Counted from the stretch's first letter, positions 1 through 8,969 are shown. The stretch is 51,701 nucleotides of DNA from Kiritimatiellia bacterium (GCA_017405115.1 JAFRBA010000104.1:1-51701); one strand, 5' to 3'. A program made the numbers and translations. The notes: generated by a model not told the origin, from the sequence alone.

Positions 1-1332
1 GGCCAGCAGAGCAGGTTCCGCCCTGCCATCTTCATAGCACCCGCGAGTGCACTGCTCTTCACCTGTATCCAGTCGCTTCTTGCTGTGTGGTTGCGTTGTC
101 TCATCCTTGCCCCATTCGACATCCCCATTGTTTGCATAATTCCAAAACGTCGTCTCTGTCCAACGCCAACCATACGCAGGTTTTACGCAAGATTTCCCTG
201 TGACAGGATGAACGATATCAAACATATAGCCGCCTGGCTTTGTGTTCGACGAATTGGAAGAACTGCTGTAAACTCCACGCTCATCAACATTATTGTAATG
301 CGCCACACCTTTTAACGCTTCTTTATTTTCCTTTATCCACTTACGAAGCAATCGTTCTATTTCTGCGATGTTGCCACCAGCGGTTTTCAGTTCATCGTAC
401 TTTGCCTTTATTAGTGCCGCCTTTTCTGATTTGTATAGCCACTTGCCTTGCTTGGACATATTCTTGCAATAGCAAACAACGTATTCGTGTTCGGTGCTAA
501 TCTGCCGTGGATTGTTATCAGTTGCGGACTGCCAAATAACAATACCTGCAAAATTAGACTCTCCGAACACATCGTCGCACAGCAACTTCAAAGCAGCCTG
601 TTCGTTGTCATCGATACTGATGAAAATTACTCCCTTGTCAGACATGAGCCGCCGCGCGATCTCCAGCCGCTTCTGCATGAACGACAGCCATTTAGAGTGG
701 CGGAAGGTGTCGGTCTTATCGACATACGAGTCGTTGTAGATGAAGTCCTTGTTGCCAGTGTTGTAAGGCGGATCGATGTAAATGAGGTCTATCTTGCCGC
801 GATGCGTCTTCTCCAAAAGCTTAAGCGCAGCAAGATTGTCACCCTCAATGAGAAAGTTGAGGGGCGCAGCGTAAGGACACGCCGCCCTACCACCCTCTGC
901 GTCTCTACGACTCTGCGTTAAAAACTTCCCCCCGTCAACAAACCGTTCTTTCACCTCGGACAACACGGGGACATTGTGCAGAAGCTCTTCATCGACTCTC
1001 TCGCAATGCTCCTCGAACACAAGCCCGTACTTTTTGTCGCGAACCTCCCGCTCAACTTTAGCCGCGAAGCGGATAAGCCTCGTCGCGTTCGTGTCCGCCG
1101 ACCTTTCTAGGAAGGTGCGTATCTCGCCCATCTCCGCTATCAGCCTTTCGCGTCTCGCCTTGGAGAGGTTGCCCGTTGTCGGCGGTTCCGTCGAAACCGC
1201 CCTACCATCTGCACATTCTACACGGCTGCCATTCTCAACGCCACTGCGCCTCTGCGTTGAAACAGCTCCATGACTTCCCATCGCCATGCCTCCAAGGGAA
1301 AGCGCGGTCATAATTGCAACAGCCATCTTCAT
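1..1332 (-). CDS. mod: Type III restriction-modification DNA methyltransferase (Mod), 3' part beyond left edge
   Basis: Adenine-specific DNA methyltransferase of the type III (beta-class) Mod family; it would pair with a Res subunit lying off the left edge. The minus-strand frame is open from 1395 to base 1. Visible landmarks, numbered from the ATG at 1332, are NFLIEGDNL (about residue 160), the catalytic DPPYNTG (residue 187), then RHSKWLSFM, GVIFISIDDNE and LKLLCDDVFGE, all typical of Mod. The ATG at 1332 has a strong Shine-Dalgarno (GGGGAGG) but begins a signal-peptide-like stretch (MKMAVAIMTALSLGG) that makes no sense for a cytoplasmic methyltransferase; the Mod homology begins near the ATG at 1131 (MGEIRTFLERS), which is my preferred start. 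Two repeat-derived segments interrupt the N-terminal third in frame (about 868-930 and 1181-1262). The gene is visibly more AT-rich than its neighbours, suggesting horizontal transfer. Confidence 0.86.
   Translation of the reverse strand, partial: MKMAVAIMTALSLGGMAMGSHGAVSTQRRSGVENGSRVECADGRAVSTEPPTTGNLSKARRERLIAEMGEIRTFLERSADTNATRLIRFAAKVEREVRDKKYGLVFEEHCERVDEELLHNVPVLSEVKERFVDGGKFLTQSRRDAEGGRAACPYAAPLNFLIEGDNLAALKLLEKTHRGKIDLIYIDPPYNTGNKDFIYNDSYVDKTDTFRHSKWLSFMQKRLEIARRLMSDKGVIFISIDDNEQAALKLLCDDVFGESNFAGIVIWQSATDNNPRQISTEHEYVVCYCKNMSKQGKWLYKSEKAALIKAKYDELKTAGGNIAEIERLLRKWIKENKEALKGVAHYNNVDERGVYSSSSNSSNTKPGGYMFDIVHPVTGKSCVKPAYGWRWTETTFWNYANNGDVEWGKDETTQPHSKKRLDTGEEQCTRGCYEDGRAEPALLA
1181..1201. 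repeat. REP-like palindrome, family 2, inside mod
   Basis: GGCGGTT and AACCGCC arms around a 7-nt loop, followed by CTACC. The same hairpin-plus-CTACC layout recurs at 1828-1849 and 15902-15927. Here it lies in frame within the N-terminal extension of the methyltransferase gene, next to a CGCAGAG-rich segment (1223-1262). Confidence 0.75.
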
Positions 1333-1353
1333 GTTCGCGCCCTCCCCTTCTGC

Positions 1354-1374
1354 GGTCACGCGGGACGCGTGACC
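1354..1374. repeat. REP-like palindrome, family 3
   Basis: Perfect 9-bp stem GGTCACGCG / CGCGTGACC around GGA. Two close relatives with the same CGCG-GGA/TCC-CGCG core sit at 48252-48272 and 48275-48295. Confidence 0.75.
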
Positions 1375-1399
1375 CCACCGTTGCGCGCTCGTCAATTAC

Positions 1400-1419
1400 G
1401 GCGGCTGGGGACAGCCGCC
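1400..1419. repeat. REP-like palindrome, variant of family 2
   Basis: GGCGGCTG and CAGCCGCC arms (8 bp, perfect) around GGGA, followed by CTCTC. The arm sequence resembles the GGCGGT arms of family 2. Confidence 0.65.
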
Positions 1420-1536
1420 CTCTCGAGCGTGTCCTCACGCGCCGTAACTAAAAGTCGCGGAGACCGCCTCGCGTGCATGAAAAAAAGAGCGCAAGTTTCT
1501 TCCCATGCACTCGACCGCAGCCCGTCCAAAGGCCGT

Positions 1537-1600
1537 ACTAGAATACATGAAGAGAAAATGCGCCCGGTCGGGCGCATCTCCACTTACATGCCGTTCTAGT
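1537..1600. repeat. Nested inverted repeat
   Basis: Outer 7-bp arms ACTAGAA (1537-1543) and TTCTAGT (1594-1600) enclose a perfect inner hairpin ATGCGCCCG-GT-CGGGCGCAT (1558-1577). No T-run follows on either strand, so it is not an ordinary terminator; it could be another repeat unit or an RNA element. Confidence 0.6.
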
Positions 1601-1680
1601 ATGAAATCTTGGACGTATTTCGGTCGAACGACGTGTAGCGTTGATGCTACATTGTTGAACGTCCGGGCGTGGATGGGAGA

Positions 1681-1779
1681 GTGTAAAGTTGAAAATGGGA
1701 AATGTAAAATGATGCGTTGCCGCCACAGGCGACTTCACAACTTTTATTTTACACTTTACATTTTACACTTTACATTCGC
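1681..1779. repeat. AT-rich low-complexity inverted repeat
   Basis: A GTGTAAAGTTGAAAATGGG-type stretch (1681-1711) faces a tandem ACACTTTACATTTT stretch (1743-1779), separated by a small GC hairpin. Similar AAAGTTGAAAAGTTGAAAGG wording occurs at the gene boundary 10631-10655. Looks like non-coding microsatellite sequence. Confidence 0.5.
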
Positions 1780-1827
1780 CTCTCCGCTCCCGAACTATGT
1801 CTTGCCCCCAGGCAGTCCGCCTGATTC

Positions 1828-1849
1828 GGCGGTGTGGGGTTACACCGCC
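1828..1849. repeat. REP-like palindrome, family 2
   Basis: GGCGGTGT and ACACCGCC arms (8 bp, perfect) around GGGGTT, followed by CTACC as in the copy at 1181. Confidence 0.7.
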
Positions 1850-1975
1850 CTACCGGCTTTCCGCCCGAAAACGCACATATGATACCAAATCCCGCTCCTC
1901 GCCGTCAAATCCACGGTTTGAAAATGTGCGCATCAGAAGGCATAGCCTCTGGCTGTGCGAGCCAAAGATTCCCTT

Positions 1976-2088
1976 AGTGTGCAAGTGTGCAAACGGGCAG
2001 TTTCCAGCGGCAGCACCAGTATCAGGTGGTTGCGAGATTGGAGCTGGAGCTGGTCGTTGATCGCTGGTTACTTGCACACTTGCACACT
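1976..2088. repeat. 17-bp perfect inverted repeat with 79-nt spacer
   Basis: Left arm AGTGTGCAAGTGTGCAA (1976-1992); right arm TTGCACACTTGCACACT (2072-2088), its exact reverse complement. The spacer has no gene. The arms could form a long-range stem or mark the ends of a small mobile unit. Confidence 0.7.
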
Positions 2089-2227
2089 GAAGGGCGTTGG
2101 ATTCTTTCAGGCCAGACGCTCCGGGCGAAGTGCGGCGTCGTTTTCAAATGCGTTAACCCTGCGAATACCCTTCTCACCAGCCGTACGTTGGCCGTACCTA
2201 GCAACCCACGCCCTGGGGTTTTTATGG

Positions 2228-2233
2228 TATAAT
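2228..2233 (+). promoter_or_regulatory. Extended -10 box of the GH43 gene
   Basis: TATAAT preceded by TGG (extended -10), 41 nt before the ATG at 2275. The wording TTATGGTATAATT is shared with the minus-strand promoters at 19510 and 32200. No clear -35 box. Confidence 0.6.
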
Positions 2234-2274
2234 TATCTCAATCCTTTAGATGAACTCTCAGAAGAGTTGATGCC

Positions 2275-3326
2275 ATGATTAAAGCCTGCCACTTGACCAT
2301 CGCGCTCACGGCCCTGACCGCCGGTGCCATCGCCGATACGTACGAGAACCCCGTCATAGGGCAGGACTGGCCAGACCCGACGTTCTGGCAGGCGCCGGAC
2401 GGATGGGTCTATGGCGTGGCGACGAGCCTGAAGACGACGATGCGAAGCCGCGACCTCGTCCATTGGGAAGACACCCTCGTCGCCCCGATAGCCGGCGCGG
2501 GCCGTTCCGCTACCGCGGCGTCGTGCTCGAAAGCTGGAAGAAAGGCATACGCGACTGCGCCATCGATGCGGACGTCGTGCCGGACGGCGGACGGCTCTGG
2601 CTGTTTATCGGAAGCGTCGCCGGCGGAGTGTGGAGGACCTGGCTGACGCCGGACGGGCTTGCCGTCGACCCGGATGCGCCGTTCGAGCACGTTGCGGGGC
2701 TCCTGCCGGGCGACCGCGACCGCAAATGGATATATTCGCACCGCTGCTACGAGGGCTCGTACCTCTACAGGCGCGGCGGATGGTGGTATCTGTTCGCGAG
2801 CGCCGGGTCGTGCATAGCCGACGGATACCGCCTCTATGTCGGCCGTTCAAGGACCCTCGACGGCGTGTTCGTCGACAGGGCTGGAAGAAAGCTGACGGAA
2901 TCCGGCGGCGAGACGCTGCTGGAGACAAAGGGCGACGACCCCGAGTTCCTTGGTCCGGGCCACAATGGCGAGATCTTCGCAGACGCCGGCGGCCGGACCT
3001 ACATGTTCTTCCATTCGCACTGGAAGGGTTGCCCGGGGAACGGCAGAAGCGCCTTGACGCCGAGGTGCCTGAACCTCCAGGAGGTGCTCTGGGATGACGA
3101 CGGGTGGCCCTGGCTCAGGACTGGTGCGGTGACGAAGACGAACGTCTGTCCCGACTTCGGCAGGGAAAACGGAGCCGCAGCTTTCATCGTCGCGCCGCAC
3201 CATGGGGGGCGCACGCGAAATGCGGACAACCACCGACGACTGCCCACGCGAGGGGCGGAAGCGTTCCCGACACCGACACATCCGGCGTCGAGAGGCTGTA
3301 GCTCTGCGGTTCACGCGTCCAGTTGA
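2275..3326 (+). pseudogene. Frameshifted GH43 family glycosidase (arabinanase/xylosidase type)
   Basis: GH43 five-bladed beta-propeller glycosidase, secreted (signal peptide MIKACHLTIALTALTAG from ATG 2275). Frame 1 gives NPVIGQDWPDPTFW with the general-base Asp and runs to VHWEDTLVAPI; the homology then continues in another frame from about 2505 (PFRYRGVVLESWKKGI), with CAIDADVV (pKa-modulating Asp), CYEGSYLYRRGGWWYLF (general-acid Glu) and GPGHNG. All three catalytic residues are thus present but split by an indel near 2490-2510, in a GC-rich run. The second frame ends at 3326, overlapping the 3' end of the convergent gene at 3184 by up to 143 nt, so the C-terminus beyond about 3150 is doubtful. 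Either a recent pseudogene or a sequencing error; it is the only carbohydrate gene on the plus strand here. Confidence 0.8.
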
Positions 3327-5262
3327 CGAGGACGGCGGCTTTTCGCCCGTCTGGCGCCTTCCAGACCGAGTGAAGTACCGTGGGCACGGCGGGCTGGCGA
3401 ACGGAACGTAACTTCTCCTCCTTCGTATAGCAGCCGCGCACAAAGAAATCGACGGGCTTCGTGCTGCATTTCACCCTGCCCGGCTCGCACATCTCGCCGT
3501 CGAACAGGAAGTCGCGGTTGGCATGGTAGAACGCGGCCGTATCCTTGACGAACTTCCATTCCGCAGCCCACTTCGGGTCCGTCTGATGCTCTGGCAGGAG
3601 CTTGTGCACCGTCGGCTGCTGCCCCCACACAACGCCGCGGGCGAACTCCAGCGCAAACTGGTCGGGAAACCGACCCGCCCACTTGGCCTCGTCTATCGGC
3701 GGCCTTTTGCCCCACTTCTCGTCCCATGGCATGATGCCGTCGACGACGGAATACGAGCCATACATCGCAACGCAGCCGTGGTACAGCATCTGGAACACGG
3801 GCAACATCTCGAACTCCGGCGCCTCGCCCCTGCCAAGCCGCTCGTATCCGGCGTAGAGGACGATCAGCGAATCCGCCACGTCGAGATACGCCTCGCCCTC
3901 CTCCTCGGTCGATATGTCGACGCCGGGATTGTCGGCCTTCACGGCATTCATGAAGGCGCGATAGCCGTCGGATATCGTCTTGCCGCCTCCGGGGGAATGC
4001 CCGTGCGCCGGATTCCAGCAGGGCCGCATGCAGTTCCCTATCATGTCCATGTAGAGCCCGTCCATGCCGCACCCCGCGATCTTACGCTCCACGTCGCGGA
4101 TCCGCCGCTGGAATTCAGGCGCCTCGCCGCACATGATCGCCATGCGGTGGCCGAGATACACGTTGAAGACGGTGACGTCCCTCGCGCCGTTCCTGAACAT
4201 CAGGCATTCACGCTCGCCGCCGTCCTTCCAGTCCGGCTCGTCCATGTCCCAAAGCATGCCGTTGGTGTACGTCTGCACATAGACTCCTTTTCCGTGCAGA
4301 CGCGCCACGGCCGCGCGGAAGTCCTCCACCGGCTCGCGCGGCGGCCAGAAGTTCGGGTACTTTACGTCGTAGGGTATCTCGTGCCACCAGTACCAGTCAA
4401 GCGCGGCGGGAAGCCCCGTCTCGTCGACGAACCGCTCAACGCTCGGCATTACCTCGCCCGACCTGCCGCGGTTCCACATCCAAAACGCCACCTGACGAAG
4501 CTTCTCGAACTTCCTCCCCTTCGCACGAACGTACCAGTCCTGCGTCTTCGCCCAGTCGCGATATATCTTCGCCGCCGCAAACCATCCGCCGCGCACGGAA
4601 CGCACCACGCCGCCGTACGGCAACGCGCCGCTCCCCGCCTTCGTCTCGTCCAGCGTCGGGAAGTAGGCGGCGGACATCTCCACGCGGTCCGCCCCTCGCT
4701 TTACGAACTGGAACTGGCACGGACGCTGTCTCGCGTCGCCGCGCTGGTCGACATACCACCCCCCGATTGCATCGTCGAGCAAAGCCGCGAAGTGGAATCC
4801 CACGAGGTTCGGACCCGCGCTCACGACCCTTTCTCCGTCCTTGAACTTCCCCCAGTCCGGCTTGCGCAGCATTCCTATCTGAAGAGGATAGAGGATGGCC
4901 GACGAATCTCTGCGCGGAACAGTCACGACGGGAAACCGTATTTCCTCGGCGGAGAATCCGACGGCCACGCCATCGTAAGAGAATGAATAGCCAAAGCCCC
5001 CTTCGCCGTCGGGAGCAAGCGTAGCCGTCACGGAGAAGTCCTGCCCGGCTTTCGGATGCCCTCGCCAAACCAACTTCCTTGCTCCGTTCGACTCGCTTTG
5101 GCGGAACTCGTGCATCTCCGACGCCTTCACCTCGACGACGCAGTTCAGGTCGTTCGTGTCGCAGAGCTTCATGGAAAACGACCATTCCGGCGTCGTGGCG
5201 AAGACGCCGCAGACCGGAAGGAGCGCCGCAAAGGCTGCCAATATTACACCTTGTACATTCAT
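3184..5262 (-). CDS. Secreted DUF6259-type TIM-barrel glycosidase-like protein
   Basis: 692 aa from the ATG at 5262 (signal peptide MNVQGVILAAFAALLPVCG), preferred over an upstream in-frame start because GGAGGA lies about 13 nt before it and the preceding gene ends 5 nt upstream. A beta-sandwich N-terminal half is followed by a TIM-barrel-like region with DWYWWHEIPYD, GMDGLYMDMIGN and STEEEGEAYLDVADS, the pattern I associate with DUF6259 proteins distantly related to endo-alpha-N-acetylgalactosaminidases. Acidic residues in YMDM and STEEE are candidate catalytic residues. Substrate unknown. Last gene of the operon-like run starting at 15346. Its last 20 or so residues (after LPPLAWAVV) look non-conserved and overlap the end of the convergent GH43 gene. 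Confidence 0.75.
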   Translation of the reverse strand: MNVQGVILAAFAALLPVCGVFATTPEWSFSMKLCDTNDLNCVVEVKASEMHEFRQSESNGARKLVWRGHPKAGQDFSVTATLAPDGEGGFGYSFSYDGVAVGFSAEEIRFPVVTVPRRDSSAILYPLQIGMLRKPDWGKFKDGERVVSAGPNLVGFHFAALLDDAIGGWYVDQRGDARQRPCQFQFVKRGADRVEMSAAYFPTLDETKAGSGALPYGGVVRSVRGGWFAAAKIYRDWAKTQDWYVRAKGRKFEKLRQVAFWMWNRGRSGEVMPSVERFVDETGLPAALDWYWWHEIPYDVKYPNFWPPREPVEDFRAAVARLHGKGVYVQTYTNGMLWDMDEPDWKDGGERECLMFRNGARDVTVFNVYLGHRMAIMCGEAPEFQRRIRDVERKIAGCGMDGLYMDMIGNCMRPCWNPAHGHSPGGGKTISDGYRAFMNAVKADNPGVDISTEEEGEAYLDVADSLIVLYAGYERLGRGEAPEFEMLPVFQMLYHGCVAMYGSYSVVDGIMPWDEKWGKRPPIDEAKWAGRFPDQFALEFARGVVWGQQPTVHKLLPEHQTDPKWAAEWKFVKDTAAFYHANRDFLFDGEMCEPGRVKCSTKPVDFFVRGCYTKEEKLRSVRQPAVPTVLHSVWKAPDGRKAAVLVNWTREPQSYSLSTPDVSVSGTLPPLAWAVVGGCPHFACAPHGAARR

Positions 5263-5267
5263 TCTGG

Positions 5268-6605
5268 CTAGGGCTCCTCCGAGAAGTTCCACCTGACGTT
5301 GTCGAACGACACGTCGCGCACGTTCTCGAAGCATGCCGCTTTCGAGCGCGGCGAGCCCCTTGGCTTCGACACGTCAAACGTGACGTCGAAAAACCGCCAG
5401 TTCGAGATGCCGTCCCCAGGCCGGCAGAGCATGAGCGGAGGGGCTGCGCTCCGGAAGTCGCAGCCTCGGAACGAGATGTTCCTCGCAAACGAGATGCGTT
5501 CCGTCTCCGCGATGAAAAGGAATATCGGGTTTCGCAGGCAGTTCGCCCGGAAGTTCGAGAACCGTATGTTCTCGGCGGAGAACGGCACGCGCGACTCCGG
5601 CGGCGGAACGGCAAGTCCGCGCCCGCGCGGCGGATCCATCCATTCGGCCGGCGGTTTGGGGATGTCCCGCAGTTCCAGCAGGACGGCGTTGCCGCACTGT
5701 TCGACGACAATGTTGTCGAACAGGACGTCGCGCACCGGCCCGTCGCACGTGTATCCTATGCGCACTGCCGCACACTTCTCCGAGCGCAGCACGCAGTTCT
5801 GGAACACCATCCGCTCGCAGACGCGATGCTCCTTCAACAGCTCCTGGTGGTTGCGCACGATGATGGAGTCGTCCATCGAGTCGATGATACAGTCGGAGAC
5901 CGTGACGTCTCGGCAGGCGCCGAAGTGCAGCCCGTCTCCGTTCGGGAACTCCCGCTGCGTCTCGATGCGAACGCCGCGTATGCCGACGCGCTCGCAGTCC
6001 AGGAAGAACGTGCTCCACCCGCTTGGATGGTAGATGAGCACGTCGTCCATCCGGACGTCGCGGCAGCCGACGAAGAACACGCACCGCCCCGTAATGTTCG
6101 TGTCGCTGTTGCGCCACCAGTTGTAGCCAGTCCAGTTCCTTTTCTCGGACTTGTGGTGAAACGCCTCGGCGTTGCCGTCGATCGTCCCCGCCCCCGTTAT
6201 CGCCACGTTTGTCGCCCCGCACGTGTAGAACATCGCCCTCTTGTTGAACCGTATGGACCGCTCCACGTTCCACACACCGGTCTGGCCGAACTCCTCGTAG
6301 AGCAGGGGGTCCTCTCCCCCCTTCAGCGTCGCGCCGCGCGCGATGTGCAGCTCGACGTCGTTCCGGAGCTTCAGCGTGTACGTCTTGTACACGCCACCGG
6401 AGGGAACGACCACGCGACCGCCGCCGGAGGTCGCGCAAGCCTCTATCGCCGCCTGGATCGCCGCCGTGCAGTCTGCTGCGCCGTCGCCCTTCGCGCCGTA
6501 GTCGCGCACGTCGAAGTCACGCGAAGAGGGACTCCGCGGCGCCTGCGCGAAGGACGCAAGCGCGAGCAGGAGAAGAGCCGTAGCGAATCTTTCATTGCGT
6601 TCCAT
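5268..6605 (-). CDS. Secreted GH28-like polygalacturonase / parallel beta-helix protein
   Basis: 445 aa from the ATG at 6605, chosen because AAAGGAT lies upstream and a signal peptide follows (FATALLLLALASFAQA). The mature protein starts with FDVRDYGAKGDGAADCTAAIQAAI, the signature of the pectate-lyase/GH28 right-handed beta-helix superfamily. GH28-like landmarks: NGDGLHF (for NxDG) and DSMDDSIIV (double Asp). The usual GHG and RIK motifs are replaced by NHQEL and RIGYT, so the exact activity may differ from classical polygalacturonase. Likely acts outside the cytoplasm on pectin or a related uronic-acid glycan. It sits between GH5-like and DUF6259 genes on the same strand, with 5 nt to the next start. 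Confidence 0.8.
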   Translation of the reverse strand: MERNERFATALLLLALASFAQAPRSPSSRDFDVRDYGAKGDGAADCTAAIQAAIEACATSGGGRVVVPSGGVYKTYTLKLRNDVELHIARGATLKGGEDPLLYEEFGQTGVWNVERSIRFNKRAMFYTCGATNVAITGAGTIDGNAEAFHHKSEKRNWTGYNWWRNSDTNITGRCVFFVGCRDVRMDDVLIYHPSGWSTFFLDCERVGIRGVRIETQREFPNGDGLHFGACRDVTVSDCIIDSMDDSIIVRNHQELLKEHRVCERMVFQNCVLRSEKCAAVRIGYTCDGPVRDVLFDNIVVEQCGNAVLLELRDIPKPPAEWMDPPRGRGLAVPPPESRVPFSAENIRFSNFRANCLRNPIFLFIAETERISFARNISFRGCDFRSAAPPLMLCRPGDGISNWRFFDVTFDVSKPRGSPRSKAACFENVRDVSFDNVRWNFSEEP

Positions 6606-6665
6606 TATGTCTATCCTTTCTGAATGCCTGAAGTTTTTATTTTGCAACGTCCTCCGTCAATGATG

Positions 6666-8963
6666 TCAGCGGGACTTCCACAGTCCATGCATGTACTGTC
6701 TGACAAACTCGTTCCCGAGCCCGAAGCCGCCGTTCCAGATGTGCCAGCTCGCGCCGTGGGACTCCATCAGCTCGACTGCGTCGCGCGTCCAGAGAAACGC
6801 ACTCCACGGCGATTTCCGGTTAGCGTAGCCGATGATTCCGAACTCGCCGACATGCAGCGGCTTGCGGTACTGGGCATAGTGCTCGAAGGCCGGCAGGAGA
6901 ACGGCCGCAAGGGTCCAGCGGTCGTACCAGTCTACGGTCGTGCCACCGAAATGATTCCCCGCCTTCCAGTCGATCGGAGCGGACCATGCCGGGTAGAACA
7001 CGCACGTGTCGCCGCCAGCATTACGCGTCTGTGACTTCTGGTGCGAGAAGGCATGCGGCGAATAGAAGTGGTATGTAATCGCCTGCGGTTCGCAGTCCGC
7101 AGGGAGAGGCTCGAGATTGAACAGCCCGTTGGGATTGCCGCCATAGACGGCTGGATAGTAGACCTTGGCTTCCGGGTGGTTCCTGTGTATGGCGCGCGCC
7201 GCCCGTGCGCAAAGGCTGCGCCACCGCGCCTCAGATCCGGCAACGATGCCCGGCTCGTTGCAGAGGTCGTACCCTTCGACGGCGTCACGGTGCTGCGCGC
7301 CAACGCGCGAAATCGCGTCCCACATCTTCACAAAGGCGTCGTCGTTCGCCTGCACCAGGCCCTTCGCCCACGACACGGCGTAAAAACGGCCATGTGGATC
7401 GATGAGGAACTTCATCCGGTTTCCGAACTTCGCAAGCCGATCGCCAAGACGTGACAGGTGCTCATCAAGCGTTCTGTCGCCATCGAAGAACGCCCTTGCC
7501 CAGTTGGCGCCGTTGGCGGCATGTCCCTCCCACACGTCGTCAGGCTGCCAAATGCCCACGTTGACACCCCTCAAGACCTTGCCGCGCGGAGGGCAGGACA
7601 ACTCGCACGCCGCTTCCGAGCCTTCACAATAGCGGAACAACCCCCATTTCGTCGGATACTTGAACGCTCGAGATCCAGGCACGGCGACTCCGGCATAGTC
7701 AAGCAGAGGAGGAACCGGGGCGATAACATGCGCATCCGTTCCCCACGCATTGCTGCGGACGCGGTGCGAATATGACCAGCGAACCTTGGATCCGGCTGCG
7801 GACTGGCGGCACGACGAAGGGAACGACAGTGCCGTTCTGGCGAAGAACTCGCACACCTCGGGCTGCTCCCATTCGTGGAGATTGTCTTTCAGCCGCAGTA
7901 CGCCCACCCAGCTTTTCCTTTCAAGCCGGAGGGAAAACACGCCCCTTTCCCATGCGGCGGAAACAGGCCTCGCCCCAGGGAAAAGCGCAAGAGACCAGTC
8001 CCGGCCGACCAGCCAAAGCCAGGGACGGTCCACAGCTGCAGGGTCAAGCTTCTGCACGCCACGGGAATAGGCGCGCGCCGGGGGCGGCGGAGACTTGAAG
8101 TCCACAAGCGCGCTCGCCACGACTTCCGGCTCCTCTGCAGGACGATTGACGAGCGCCACGCCGGAGAACTGCCCGCTCGCCGTCAGATAGCGCAGTCGAA
8201 GCGGCTCGGATGGCAGCCCAGACAACGTAAGGGTCTCGATGCCATCGACATCTATCACAGGGGAGAGAAGCGAAAAAGTGACGACCCTGTCCGGCAAAAA
8301 CCATCGCGTATCCACCCAGGAACGCTCGAACTTCGCGTCGAGCATCGCCTTGAGATAGCGAGTTTCATAGAATGAGGGATTCTTCGACGAGTTTGCGATC
8401 GCGACGCGATCGTCCTGCGCAAGGTTCATGCGGAATCCGTCCTGCCATTGAACAAGCCATGGATTCGGCTCGGAGACGCTGCATCCGTCGGGGTGGCGCA
8501 TGTATCCCCACTGCGTGAAGCACTTCACCCAGCTGAAGGGATTGAACATTCCGTACGGCATCCACTCCCTGCTTCCCGAGAGATGCGCCTCCAGCAATGC
8601 ACAGGCATTCGTGGCGGCGACGATGTCCATGCCGCTCAACGCGTCATAGCCCCGCGCGACAAGCGCTTCGCATTGATCGTTCCGCGCTTCACGGCAGCGC
8701 AGGCGCTCGACCGCAGAGTAAAGGCGGCTGCGGGCGTCGAAGAGATCCTCAACCGCGCCGAACTCGCCGCGCGTCATGGAACCGGACTCTATCTTCTCGA
8801 TCCACTTGTCCGGATGGAATCCGCGCTCCTGCGGAGGATACAGCACGCGAGCGTACTGCATGCGCTTCTGCGCAAGGATGTCAACCGGCTTGCCTGCGGC
8901 CTGCGTCTCCCCGCAAACCGCAAACACGAGAAATGCAACTGACATTCTGACAGCCGGCTTCAT
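6666..8963 (-). CDS. Secreted GH5-like (clan GH-A) glycoside hydrolase
   Basis: 765 aa from the ATG at 8963 (signal peptide MKPAVRMSVAFLVFAVCG); a TTG at 8969 overlapping the upstream stop is a less likely start. About 430 residues of unassigned beta-rich sequence precede a C-terminal TIM barrel with VLRGVNVGIW, the acid/base GYDLCNEPG (Glu570) and the nucleophile HVGEFGI (Glu707), then SWHIWNGGFG. This spacing and wording fit GH5-type cellulase/mannanase retaining enzymes; the subfamily and substrate cannot be told. It is 7 nt from the preceding GHL10 gene, so clearly co-transcribed. Confidence 0.8.
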   Translation of the reverse strand: MKPAVRMSVAFLVFAVCGETQAAGKPVDILAQKRMQYARVLYPPQERGFHPDKWIEKIESGSMTRGEFGAVEDLFDARSRLYSAVERLRCREARNDQCEALVARGYDALSGMDIVAATNACALLEAHLSGSREWMPYGMFNPFSWVKCFTQWGYMRHPDGCSVSEPNPWLVQWQDGFRMNLAQDDRVAIANSSKNPSFYETRYLKAMLDAKFERSWVDTRWFLPDRVVTFSLLSPVIDVDGIETLTLSGLPSEPLRLRYLTASGQFSGVALVNRPAEEPEVVASALVDFKSPPPPARAYSRGVQKLDPAAVDRPWLWLVGRDWSLALFPGARPVSAAWERGVFSLRLERKSWVGVLRLKDNLHEWEQPEVCEFFARTALSFPSSCRQSAAGSKVRWSYSHRVRSNAWGTDAHVIAPVPPLLDYAGVAVPGSRAFKYPTKWGLFRYCEGSEAACELSCPPRGKVLRGVNVGIWQPDDVWEGHAANGANWARAFFDGDRTLDEHLSRLGDRLAKFGNRMKFLIDPHGRFYAVSWAKGLVQANDDAFVKMWDAISRVGAQHRDAVEGYDLCNEPGIVAGSEARWRSLCARAARAIHRNHPEAKVYYPAVYGGNPNGLFNLEPLPADCEPQAITYHFYSPHAFSHQKSQTRNAGGDTCVFYPAWSAPIDWKAGNHFGGTTVDWYDRWTLAAVLLPAFEHYAQYRKPLHVGEFGIIGYANRKSPWSAFLWTRDAVELMESHGASWHIWNGGFGLGNEFVRQYMHGLWKSR

Positions 8964-8969
8964 CTGCAA

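Larger units (their letters stand above)
1333..2274. other. Repeat-rich non-coding region between mod and the GH43 gene
   Basis: About 940 bases in which I find no convincing gene on either strand; the short open frames have no ribosome binding site or recognisable protein. It holds at least six palindromes or inverted repeats (listed separately), an AT-rich low-complexity stretch, and at its right end the promoter of the GH43 gene. The two flanking genes diverge from it, so promoters for both should lie here; only the GH43 one is clear. Confidence 0.7.

Noticed and set aside
1537..1600. Rho-independent terminator
   Set aside because: Strong hairpin but no following T-run on either strand and no gene ending here.
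1850..2077. 75-codon minus-strand open frame in the intergenic region
   Set aside because: Runs through an inverted repeat and low-complexity sequence, no ribosome binding site, no recognisable protein.
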